A DNA stretch of 64,000 nt from Hydrangea macrophylla (Eukaryota > Streptophyta > Magnoliopsida > Cornales > Hydrangeaceae), in assembly GCA_033977485.1 (NCBI GenBank), contig CM066987.1, forward strand, positions 86,150,588-86,214,587, in the 5' to 3' direction. Each line of letters begins with the position of its first letter. Positions within the stretch are counted from its first letter, which is position 1. The notes under the pieces were generated by a model. The model searched no databases, was not told where the DNA came from, and saw only the letters and a list, made by a program, of their open reading frames with translations. This document shows, piece by piece, positions 42,658-53,739 of the stretch. The position numbers and the translations under genes are program-made.

Positions 42658-44102
42658 TGTTTGCACCTAAAAAATGCATTTTTTAAATTATAAAAGTGGT
42701 AGAGGCCGATTGAGATTTTAAATCGGACTAATGAGACCGATGGAAAAAATTAACGGCTAAGTGACTGGTTTCTTGCCATCGGGCTGATTATTATTTGATC
42801 GGGCTTCATTCTATCGGGCTCATTACCATTTCATCGAGCTGCTACATAAAGTGGGCCCTGCTTCAATATGGCTGTATTGTATCGCCATCGGGCTAGCACC
42901 CTTGCTTACTCGGACTGATTACTCTTTGATCAGGCTGACTAATACATAAATTCGGACTTACAGACCGATTGTGTAAATTGTTGAAACGTGGTAGGGCCAA
43001 GTCATAGTGCTCGGGCTAAATAAAATATCTTTGATCGGGTTGACTACCTCCGGACTAACCATTATTTAATCGGGCTTGGCTTCATTCTATCGGGCTATAC
43101 ATGGTATGTGCATATATATTGAGTGCCACTTTGAGTTGGTTGGACCATGCAATGTTAAATTGGGACGTGGGGGGCACTTGGCGATTAGTGTCTACACCAC
43201 AGCTATCGGGCTTACATATGTTCAGACTGCCATCTTATTTTGACAGTATCATTTGAGTTTGGCAATATACTTAGGTTGGAATCTTATTCGGTGGCTTATG
43301 GAAGTAATCTAATCACTTTGGGAAGTTTCTCTATCTCTATAAATCCTCCCATGTGATATATATTAATATTATCACTTATGGTAATATCAATCAGATTATG
43401 AGAAGATAATATCAATCAATTATTGTGTATATCTTTTGCTTGGAAGGAAAGTCAGCGAACCAAGCCAATACTGAGACCAGATTCAAGCTGTATATATATA
43501 TATATATATGGGTATATATATATTTTTCGCAGATAATTATGGAGGATTATTATCAAGATCAGTTTATGGAGATAAATCTGGTAAAGTTTACCAGCTTATT
43601 ATTCATATCAGAATTCCTACCTTATCTAGGAGACCTCCATGGCCGCTATAAATACAACAGGCAGGCCAAGCTGCAAAGGACCCCGCGTCACTTCGACAAA
43701 ACGCATCCAAAAAGCATTCCAAAGCATTCTACAATGCATTCTTAGTTTTTAGGCAAATAAAAGCGTTCCTTTTATTTTTATTCTTTCTTAGTTTTATTAC
43801 AATCTCTTGTAATCTTTCCTACTTTCTATTAAATAAAATATGCATTTTATTTAATTCTTTTTTCCTCATCACTTGTATGGCTTGTGCGCTTCAGTACTGT
43901 CATAGTTGTATGGCTTGTGCGCTTTAGTACTGTAATAGGATCTTAGGCCAAGGGTACTTTCCTACTTGGCCATCACAATCGTTTTGTTAGAAGTCAGATT
44001 CCATAAGCCTTGAGTAGCACTCACTCAAGAAATATAGGAATTTAGTTTGCACACACCGAGCCCGTTAGGCTCTGGCACGCTTGAGTAAATTACAAGCAAA
44101 CA
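42658..44102 (+). repeat. 3' LTR of non-autonomous LTR element, 1,445 bp
   Basis: Collinear with 39681-41118. Differences cluster in the first 350 bp (about 15 changes) and are rarer later. Ends AAGCAAACA at 44102. The element totals about 4.4 kb with a 1.54-kb internal region. Confidence 0.9.
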
Positions 44103-44147
44103 ATTTGACACGCCCGGTGGAATGGCCAAGTGATGAGCCATCCATAA
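44103..44147 (+). other. Primer site and leader stub after the 3' LTR
   Basis: ATTTGACACGCCCGGTGGAA...GCCAAGTGATGAGCCAT repeats, with a few changes, the first 45 or so bases of the internal region at 41119, then homology ends. A normal insertion would have a target duplication here; none matching the left flank (AACTAT) was found. Confidence 0.75.
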
Positions 44148-45407
44148 ACAAGCACATCAACTTTATTATAGGAATTAGAGATATTTGGAAGAGATGTATG
44201 TCCTGTCATAAGTAAAGGCAGAGAGAGAGAAAACATCGGTTTTTTTTTTTTTTTTTTAAGTTGTAAAGTGATTGATACGTTGTAAGAATATACATAATTT
44301 TATAAAATGAAATTATCACTTGATTGTTTTTTAAAAGACTCGGTGCAGCTTTTTAGAAAATGTTCTATTTCGTTGCTTTTAAATTAGTCCATTTTTTTGT
44401 CTTTAAAGTAATTTGTATTCGGAAAAGCTGTAAAAGAATTAAAAATAAAAAATTCGCCGCCAAGGGGCTTAAATTTTTTTAATGATTTATTAGTATATCA
44501 TATAATTAATTACCAAACCGACACTTAATCAACAAAATATGTCCAATTGAAATTCTCCAGAATCTTCAACCTTCAAGAGATATATGCAAAGAGACAAAAG
44601 AAACTCTAACAAAAACAATGACCCTGGAATGGTTGTATAAGAGTCCGCCGATGATTGGTGTAACTCAGGCTACTTCAGGTGAATCAGAAAGTATTCATAT
44701 GTGTTAGATGGATTTTTCGTATTTAAACATAATTACAAATATATGCACACACACACATATTCATATACTTATATAGGTTATATAACATGCGCATTTGTTA
44801 TGACTTCATTCATTTTACGAATGATAGACTCAATTCATTCATCTACAAAATAAAAGACTCATTCATTTTGAATAGTAAATTTTTTCAAGAATTTAATAAG
44901 AAAAGAAAACGAAAAGGAAAAGGAAAAGGAAAAAAAAAAAAAAAAACAAATGTATTTTATTATTATTAATTTTTTTTTGCGTCATCCATCGGAAAAATAG
45001 TAGTAAAATAAAAAATAACCACTTCTATAAAAACAAATCACCGATATGAAGAATAACTGAAGTTTTTTTTTTTTTTTTTTGGCAAATAGAATAATAGAGT
45101 ATGTTACGTCGCATCAAAATACTTGTGACTAAACACTAAAAAAAAATTTTCAACCACAAAATTTTTGGAAGTGTCTTGAAAAATTTTGTAGCATATTAAT
45201 AAGGGGAATATATTAGTCAAACAGTAGGCCTACCTCCCCCTCCCACAGTCAAGAACAAGTAGTTTGTTAGATACAAATTTCCAGCCAATCACGCCCCCAC
45301 CTTCTAGCCACACATAGTCAAGACACCAATATTTGATGGTCTCACGTTAAAGAATCCGAGAGTTCCGAGAATTTTCGTAATATAACCCGAGATTAAATCA
45401 ATGCATG

Positions 45408-45447
<40 letters not shown>

Positions 45448-45628
45448 GAACTCTCCTTTCTCACCCACTGTAATTCCCTTCTCCTTGCTATATTTTCTCT
45501 CCTTCTTTTGAATTTTAGTCTGTGTTTGCTTGAGAGTGTGTGTATTGTTTGCGTAATGATAGTGAGTATAATACATATAAACTGCCTTCAATTTCTTGGA
45601 GCCCAAGTTCAAAATTGTGGCCTCCATT
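44148..45628. other. Intergenic region, no gene seen
   Basis: AT-rich with homopolymer runs (T at 44240, A at 44930, T at 45064). 44620-44795 is a diverged copy of the sequence flanking the hAT element. 45282-45350 (TTTCCAGCCAATCACGCCC...TCTAGCCACACATA) is repeated at 51627-51760. A (CT)n microsatellite fills 45411-45443. Confidence 0.55.
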
Positions 45629-45637
45629 CCGTATACA

Positions 45638-45874
45638 ACTTTTTTTTTGGTAAATGCTTTACCTGGATCCAGACTGGATACACACATACGTATACCTTAG
45701 CCTCAATCCAACTCCGAAGTTTCACACTGGCCCACAACAAAGTCGAACAAGGACCACTTATTCCGACTTAAGAATAACTGGGGCAAGCAAGTAGACTTCT
45801 CTATGGGGATTCGAACCCTCTCCCTCTCCACTGAGAAAAGAAAGACTGTGCCAATTGGGCTACAATCCGCTTGG
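45638..45874 (-). mobile_element. tRNA-derived SINE
   Basis: On the minus strand: box A TAGCCCAATTGGC (45850-45862), box B GGTTCGAATCC (45807-45817), a body of about 160 bp and a short A-rich tail (ACCAAAAAAAAAG). Flanked by CCGTATACA at 45629-45637 and 45875-45883, a 9-bp target duplication. Would be transcribed by RNA polymerase III and moved by a LINE; no LINE is seen in the window. Confidence 0.87.
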
Positions 45875-46271
45875 CCGTATACACCTATATTAACCACACA
45901 ATTTCCATCATTTGCACTCATGATTTTAGTTTAGTTTGGTTAGTTTGATTGATCCAGTTAGTTAATTTAGTTTAGTTAGCTAGCATTAGGAAAATATCAT
46001 AAAATATAATTATTAGGGAAATTAATGTAAATGGGGTGAAGTTATATTTAGTTAATGGCTTTATCCTAAATTGTAGGGTATTTTTGGGACATATTGTTTT
46101 TCGTAATATACCAGATAAAAATACTAGCGGTTACTAAAATTAAAGTACGGGATTTACAAATAGTAATACAAGTACTATTTACTTATTATTAAAATCATAT
46201 AATCACTTATTACAAATAGTATTTTTGGGGTAAATTGTGTTATTTTAGGCAGCCTACATCTAAAATTTGTA

Positions 46272-46524
46272 CTCCCTCCGTCTCCTTTTTTAGAGTTCAT
46301 CTTTGGGAACTCAACTTATTAAGGGGACAAAAAGAATTTACACCTACTTTCCACAATGGCCCCTAATCATTACAGTAACTTTTTTAGTTTTGTCTTGGTG
46401 TAGATTTCAAGGAAAGGTAGTTTTGGAAAGTAAGTAAAAATTGTATACCAATTTAAGAAAATGGATACTAATTTTGGGACATCCCAAAATGGAATATAGG
46501 ACTAAAAAAAAAGGACGGAGGGAG
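46272..46524. mobile_element. Stowaway MITE (Tc1/mariner)
   Basis: Inverted ends CTCCCTCCGTC (left and, reversed, right) with TA at 46270-46271 and 46525-46526. 253 bp, no ORF. CTCCCTCCGT ends are diagnostic of plant Stowaway elements. Confidence 0.93.
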
Positions 46525-46570
46525 TAATATATTTCATGTAAGTCTAGAATTTTCAAAATATTTGGGTCGT

Positions 46571-46603
46571 CGTCGTCGTCGTGGGGGGGGGGGGGGGGGG
46601 GTG
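46571..46603. repeat. (GTC)n followed by a G homopolymer
   Basis: CGTCGTCGTCGTCGT then about 18 Gs. Length of the G run may be unreliable in assembly. Confidence 0.8.
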
Positions 46604-46674
46604 GAGTTGGTTGTGTGAAATATACGAGGGCCTACTTCTAAATTAACAAATTATCACATCTAATTTTGTATTTT

Positions 46675-46870
46675 TCAAAAATTCAAGAGAGTCTGTGTCA
46701 CCTGGGTTGTATGTGGGCTCTACCGAAGATTGGCATAATTCAGGCTACCCAACGTGATTCATTGTATTTTCCAAAAATTCAGGAGAGTCTGTGCAACCTT
46801 GGATTTTATGTGTGGTCCACCAAAGATTGGTATAATTCAGGCTACTCAACGTGAATCTGAAGGTATTGAT
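46675..46870. repeat. 96-bp tandem duplication beside the hAT element
   Basis: CAAAAATTCA-GAGAGTCTGTG...AAGATTGG-ATAATTCAGGCTAC occurs at 46675 and 46771, with a third diverged copy at 44600-44700. Confidence 0.75.
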
Positions 46871-47283
46871 GTGTGTTGGTTGGACTTTTTGTATTTAAGC
46901 ATAGTTACAAATACAAATATATACACACATATATTCATAAATGTGTATAGTGGTGTCAAACGGGTCGGTTTCGGTCAAAGTGGGCCTAACCGGGCTAGAG
47001 GATCGGGTCGGGTCTCACCTAAAACCGGGCCGGGCCGAGCCGGGCTTGGGAAGGGAGGAGGGGTGTCCGTCCCGGACTGGTGGCCCGAGCTCACTAGGCC
47101 GAGCTTAGGGTCGGGCTAGTGGACGGGCTCATGAACGGGCTCATGGACGGGTTCGTGGACGGGTGCATAGCCGGGCCGAAGTTTTGGGGGAGAAAGTTTT
47201 TAACTTTTAAAGTTTAATGTTTGGGAATTGGGGGGAGTTTTTATTTTTACTACTTTTTTTTTATATATATGTTAAGTTTATGC

Positions 47284-47800
47284 ATTAATGATTAGTGATT
47301 ACTAAAAAAAAGTTTGCTTAACAAAAAAAAAAAAAGTAAAGAATATTTATTATTCAATAAAAATTAAAGAGATTACTAATATTTGATATTTAAAAATTAT
47401 AGTCTAATAAAAAATAAAGAATACTTATCATTAATTTGTATAATAAAAAGTAAAAATTTATTCATTAATGATTAGTGATTACTAAAAAAAGTTCATTAAA
47501 AAAAAAGTAAAGAATGTTTATTATTCAATAAAAATTAAAGAGATTACTAGCATTTGATATTTAAAAATTATAGTCTAATAAAAAATAAAGATTACTTATC
47601 ATTAATTTGTATAATAAAAAGTAAAGATTTATTCATTAATGATTAGTGATTACTAAAAAAAGCTCATTAAAAAAAAAAAAATATTTATTATTCAATAAAA
47701 ATTAAAGAGATTACTAGCATTTGATATTTAAAAATTATAGTCTAATAAAAAATAAAGATTACTTATCATTAATTTGTATAATAAAAAGTGAAGATTACAT
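47284..47800. repeat. AT-rich tandem triplication inside the hAT element
   Basis: ATTAATGATTAGTGATTACTA starts units at 47284, 47464 and 47635 (steps 180 and 171). Each holds TTATTATTCAATAAAAATT and TATTTAAAAATTATAGTC. Lies between the left subterminal region and the transposase end. Confidence 0.85.
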
Positions 47801-48024
47801 TTTACAGAATTGATTTTTTTTTTTTAAAAGCCGTTCACAGTTTATACTCATGCGGGCCAGGAGTATTACAATTGATTTGTTTGGAACTGAATGATCTTCA
47901 ACTCTCATATTCATTCTTCAATTCTTCAATTCTTCATTCTTCAATTTTCTTCCGTAACTTCCAAATTTGTGAAGTCTTCAAGAATAGGATCTTGACGGTT
48001 TTGAGTTCGATATTGTACACGGTC

Positions 48025-50083
48025 TCAATCCTTCAAGCACATCAAGCAGTCAAGCATATCAGGAGATAATTTGCTCCTACTTTCTTCTAGTACCCTTCCA
48101 CCTACACTAAATGCAGACTCCGATGCAACTGTGGAAGCCGGAGGAGTTAGTAGATCACGAGCCATGATGGAAAGAACCGGGAAATCTCTTACATGTTCTT
48201 TCCACCATGTCAAAGATTTAAATCGACCATTTCCTCGTTGGTTAATCGGCTTTCCCACTCGGTTTATCGATACTTATTAAATTCACCATGAATGCTAAAG
48301 CTACTTACAAATGATTGACTAACACCCTTTTGTTTCTTTCGACTGAGAAACTGGCTCGCCCAAGAACCACCTGACGCTCACGAACAAGCCGAACTTAACT
48401 CAATATCAGAAGTAGAAGAAGAAGTAGCACTTTCTTTATTTGTATATTTTTCATAGTACATACGAAATAAAGATTCCAAAGTATTTTCAATTTCAAAAGT
48501 AGTTATTTCTAGACCAGGCTCACCATCTGGTCCTTGCATCAATTCAGATATTTGTTTAACCATTTCAAAAACACCATCAAAATTGATTCTAGGATCCAAG
48601 ATTGCAGATAAGTAAAATACAGGTGGAATGTTAGACCAATATTTTTTAAACTTTTTTTCCATTTTCTCGCAAATATCAATAAAAATGTCATTTGTTTTGT
48701 TTATAACTATGAAATATATGAGCCATATTATAGAATTCTATAAGAACTAAACAAGTAGTAGAATAGTAAACACCGGAAAGTTTATTTTGTAGCATTGTAA
48801 AATAATTCTAAAAATCCATGAAAGTCAAATGTCATAACCCAATCGTTTGAAGTCAAGTTTAGTAAAGGATAATTAACATTAACAAATTGAGTAATAATGT
48901 CACTATACTTTTTAAATGAATCTATCATAAGATTAGTAGAATTCCAACGAGTTTTAATATCAGTTTGCAATTTCTTTGGATTAAGACGATTTTGTTTACA
49001 AATACCATAAAATGCTTGTAGACGGCTAGGCGTTGAACAACAAAAGACCACTGCCTCTCTGATTTTAATTATGTGATCATTGATTTTTGTTAATCCATCT
49101 TGGATAATCAAATTAATGATATGACATACACGACCATAAAATAATTTTCTATTCAACATTGGGCGCATAAGATCTTTAAACATATTAATAGCATTTGTAT
49201 TAGCACTAGCATTGTCAACAGTAATGCTTATAATTTTTTTCATAATATCATACTCATTAAAAACATTGATTATTTATATAGTTATATATATTTTCACTAG
49301 TATGAGGATAGTCTAATGCACGAAAAGCAATGATATTTTTATTCATATTCCAATTTTCATCTACAAAATGCGCCGTTATACATATATATATATATATCCC
49401 GTTTTATTACAACCAGTACACAAATAAGAAGTGCATGCAATTGTACAATTAAAAGTAGAAAAATCCTCAATTAATTTTTTTTGGTTTGTTGAAAAACAAA
49501 TTGTATATCAGTTCTAAGAGTATTTCTAGTAATAGGTTGGTAGGCGGGTTGTGAAAAAGTTTGAATAAAACGTGTAAAGCACTCTTCTTCAACTAAAGTA
49601 AAAGGCATATCGGATGCACAAACAAATTTTGCCAAGCCTTCCCTCATTTTTTTTATTATAAAGAAAAGTTCCATCACTTGTGCCAGTAGAAGCAGAAATT
49701 TGGGATTGTGCTAGGCCGCTCACTTGAGCGGTACCTGCTTCCCATGCACCTTTATACTTGCTTATGATGTGCCTTTTAAGTGTATTATTTTCTCCATCTT
49801 TGTAAGAAAATTTGAGTCCGCATATTTTGCAAATAGCTTCATTTTTTTCGTCATATAATTTAAAAAATAACCAAACAGGTGATTTTAATTTTCTTTCAGT
49901 GGTGGGACTGAGATCATTAGGATTTGAAGGAGATGGTTCAGATGGATTAGACCCCATAATTTCAACGTCGTCATCATCCTCCAATTCCAAATCATTAATC
50001 TCATTTATTTCCCCATAATCTAAATTTTCAAAGTCATAAGTTGGGCCTTCTCTAGTTTTTGAAGATCTTGAATGAGATGCCAT
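48025..50083 (-). pseudogene. hAT transposase, frameshifted
   Basis: Five segments in three frames. 50083-49589: an acidic N-terminus, then a BED-type zinc finger (WLFFKLYDEKNEAICKICGLKF...TLKRHIISKYKGAW) in which the second histidine position reads Tyr. 49677-49471: short link. 49243-48782: RNase-H-like core with ITVDNASANTNAI and VCHIINLIIQDGL. 48662-48378: FYLSAILDPRINF. 48258-48025: C-terminal dimerisation domain (WWKEHVRDFPVLSIMARDLLTPPASTVASESAFSVGGR). All domains are in the right order; several indels separate the frames. Non-functional. Confidence 0.9.
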
Positions 50084-50853
50084 TTTTTTTTAATTAAAAA
50101 AAAGAGGGGAAAGGAATATAAAAGATTAAAAATACTGACAATTAAATAAGCAACTAATAAAGCAAGAAGTGAAACAATAAATAAATTTACCTCAACGGCT
50201 CAACTTATAGTAGTAGAAGAAGAAGTGAACATCTATAAATTATAATAAGACTTGAGACTTGAGAGCTTGTAAGTTCAAGTTGTAGAAGACTAGAAGTGCC
50301 TTTACAAATTAGAGCTTTGATAATTGAATCACCAACTTGTAGAGTAGAAGTGCTTGTAGACTTCTGGTTTATGGAGTAGTATAGAGAAAGTTGAGAATAG
50401 AGAGAGATAATTGATTTTTGTGTGAGAAAATATATTGTGGGAGGTTTGATATTTATAGAAAATGGGTTAAGTGGCATTTTGGGAATTCAAAAATCACATT
50501 TACATTTTAATCCCCAAAACTAGCCGTTTTATAGTCGTTAGAGGGGTAAAAAGTGAAAAAATATTTGAAAAAGGGCCAAACTAGCCGTTATGGGCTGGGG
50601 GGGGCCTACCGGGCCTGGCCATAATGGCTAGTATAGCCGGGCTTTTGGGCTGGGCTAGCGGGCCAGGCTGGGTTTTGGACAAAGGAGTGGGCCAGGCCGG
50701 GCCGGGCCGTGGACGGGACTAAGAGTGTCCACCCCGGACCGGACAAATATACTCGGGCCTAGCGGGCCGAGCCTATATCGGGCCGGGCCGGGCTTTTAGC
50801 CCGGGAAAATCAGGCCAGGCCAACCCGACCCGTTTGACACCACTAAATGTGTA

Positions 50854-52308
50854 TAGCTTGTCTAACATGCATGGGCGCACCCATAGCTAGATCAAGGGAG
50901 GCCATTACACCCCCCTCCCCCCCAAAGTTGTAGGAAATGTGTAATTTTAGCATTTTGAAGTTATTTTAGTAATTGGCCTTTCCCAAAACTTTAACATTTT
51001 CAACATATACCATTCGTATAAAAGTCAGTTGAAAAAATCAAAGCCTTAAGACCACGTTTGTTTTACAGAGCTAATCTAGAGACGCAAGAAACTGGACTAA
51101 TAGTCCATTTTATCTCAATCGTTCATTGTTTGGGTATGCCAAATAGTGCAAGATTTATTATCTATATCATCTTATAGAATAGTCTCCATATGAATGACTA
51201 TTACAGTTGATAGGGTAGTTATGTCGAATAGATTTAAACCTTGTTTGTCTCACAAGTTGGGTATTGGATACTCCTTCACTATTACTCTGGGGGTGTGTAA
51301 CTAATAGTCCCTCAAACTAATGAAGGAGTAGAATAATACCTCATTATCCACCTTGTGAGACAAATAAGCCTAAATCTATTCCACTCAAATATTCTTTTGA
51401 CTCTCTGTCTCGCACAAAAAATAATATAAATATAGTAAAAACTTTCACCTCAGGAAGATACCCAGAACCACCACATGAAACTTGTTGACTAAGAAAGCCA
51501 AATCTAATAAACTTGACCCACCAAGCACAAAATCATGTCTGTGACTGTCATGCAATATGTGTGTGTTATGCATTCATTCATTGTATGAATGATTGGATGT
51601 GTAACATGCGTTGAGGATTCATTCATTTCCAGCCAATCACGCCCTATCTTTCTAGTCACACATCATAGACAAAGTCAAGAGTCGTGACACTAAAGGTCGG
51701 ATTAGAAATCATTTTAAACCAAATCAGTCAACAGTGATACCATATTTGATGTTCTCACATTTGTTTCAAAGTACTAAGGGCGATTTTGGGGATTAAACTA
51801 TTTCAATTAAGTGGACTAATAGTTTGACGTTTGGGTCGTCGATAGGTCGTGGGACTAAAAGTCCCATTTAGCTAAACAATCAGTTCCCAAATGGAGAGAT
51901 TATATAATCTCAAGGGGGTGTGGTATATAGTCTCTGGATTATTCAATTAAAATCGATTAATTGTCCAATCCCACATTTGGCATCCAAACACGCATCAATT
52001 AAGTAAAAAAGAAGAAGAAAATATATAGATGAATATTTTTCATTGTTCGCTTAATTAGAAAAACGACGAGAAAAATAGGAAGAAAAATAAAATAATTAAC
52101 TTGAGATACATATAAACTAAATATTCTGAATTTTATGAATTATTTTTCATCCTTTTTCCATACTTTACAACTGTATTTCAAAAGAAAGTAAGTTTGTAAA
52201 GATGTTTAAGTTTGGCGAAAAACAATTGGAGTAGGCTTTTGGCTACTGGTGCGGGTGGTTTGGTTATAGCCTGGGTGTGTTTAAAATGTAACGTATATAT
52301 GTACATTA
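50854..52308. other. Intergenic region, possible small inverted-repeat elements
   Basis: No gene seen. 51238-51372 has ends CCTTGTTTGTCTCACAAG and, reversed, GGCTTATTTGTCTCACAAG, like a small MITE. 51780-51990 also holds palindromic pieces (GGGACTAAAAGTCCC). 51627-51760 is a second copy of 45282-45350. Confidence 0.5.
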
Positions 52309-53047
52309 TGTTGGAAAGTATGTATATGACACAAAAAAAAAAAAAAACAGTAACTTGATCGAGCACACAGAACGTTGTCCGAAAAAGGAATTTACGTCCC
52401 ACACTTAGTTGTTTGTGGACTAAGATGTATCGCTCTTGAGGATACTACGATCTAGTATAATAGAGACAACAAACTCTATTATACTCTGCAGAATATATGT
52501 ATATAAATTGCTCTCAATTGACTCTAGAATAGATGAAGAATAGAAGATCCAAAAATCTGTGAAAAGTAAATATTTTTTTTTCTATCTTTCTATATGGTAT
52601 ATATATAGAGGAGTCTATTGGGTAAGAGATGTCTCTCTACACAAATGGTTGTGTACCAATACCTATATACTAAGTATATACCTGTATATACACGTTTAGA
52701 AGCCATTACAACAGTTGAAGTTTAAACAAATTCGAAATTACAACATGAAAAGTTGTAACTCTTCCCAAATAGGGTCCGGTCGACCGGTCGAACGGGGTCG
52801 GTCGACCTGTCAAACGGGGTTGGTCGACCGGTCGAATGCCCCTCTGCATGAACTTTTTTAAAACCTTCATATAGCCCCTGACCCGGTCGACCGGTCGAAG
52901 GGACCCGGTCGACCGGTCAAAAACTCCTCTGCTAGAATCTTGAAACATAATGTTCGAAGCCTTTCCCTGAGCATTGAGCCGGTCCATAGTAATCCTTATG
53001 ATCCCCTTGAGCTTACAAAAGCTCACATTCACATCCCGAATCTAACA
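52309..53047 (-). repeat. 3' LTR of copia element
   Basis: Contains five copies of the palindromic GGTCGACCGGTCGA unit (52773-52920), upstream, in the element sense, of a TATATATA box near 52600. Confidence 0.92.
52773..52920. repeat. GGTCGACCGGTCGA palindrome array
   Basis: Five units in the 3' LTR in two groups (three near 52773-52840, two near 52880-52920). The 5' LTR has four (58050-58170), one unit fewer, which explains the 24-bp length difference. GGTCGACC and the overlapping ACCGGT are both palindromic. Confidence 0.88.
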
Positions 53048-53739
53048 ATCCCCCGCATGTGAATGATTATGACTAACTAAGCAAAAACAAAATACAATAA
53101 AACTATGAGAGCAACTCACGGACTTACAATGCATTAGGAGAGTGTCTTTTGGACTTGAACTTTCCCTTAGTGAATATCTACTAGATTTACTCGGTGACGC
53201 AATGTACATTAAGTATTGAAGTGTTCAACCTTTTAGTGTAAACCAACACTAGATAATGCACACCTCATATCCTTGTACATATTAATTCATTCGGTTGTGT
53301 TTAATTTGATCCTGAACATAATCTTTATTCATGAAAACTCTTAAAGAACCAAGCCTTCGAAGTTCTCATAGAAGCGACCCCACTTCCATTCTAATATAGG
53401 TGATACCAATTAAGAGTACTATCATTACTCATCAATATAATTAAATGTAAGTACATAACCTCAACAAATTTTATTACACACTTGAATAATATATATGAAT
53501 GATGCCACAATGAATGTGTGTTTACAACATGATCTTTCCCAACTAGTTTTCCTATTGAACCTAGATCTTGGGCTCCAGTCAACTAGGTTAGGTTTTCGCT
53601 AGGTTGTTCAATGTATTAGCTTTAGGCCCATTCATTTCGTTGTATATTGAACTTGATCTCTTGGCAATCCTTTCATAAGAGGATCCACAATGTTTTCCTT
53701 TGACTTGACATAGTCAATTGTGATTATACCAGTAGAGAG

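Larger units (their letters stand above)
46948..50845 (-). mobile_element. hAT DNA transposon, 3,898 bp, complete ends
   Basis: Terminal inverted repeats of 21 bp match perfectly (TAGTGGTGTCAAACGGGTCG plus one G; 46948-46968 and 50825-50845). The 8-bp target duplication AATGTGTA is exact (46940-46947 and 50846-50853). Both subterminal regions (46970-47170 and 50590-50820) are packed with GGGCCGGGCC and CGGGCT motifs, the kind of clustered sites hAT transposases bind. The transposase reads on the minus strand and is broken, so the element could move only in trans. Confidence 0.95.

Noticed and set aside
46586..46603. G run as a possible G-quadruplex of interest
   Set aside because: A plain homopolymer beside (GTC)n, of uncertain length; no wider context.
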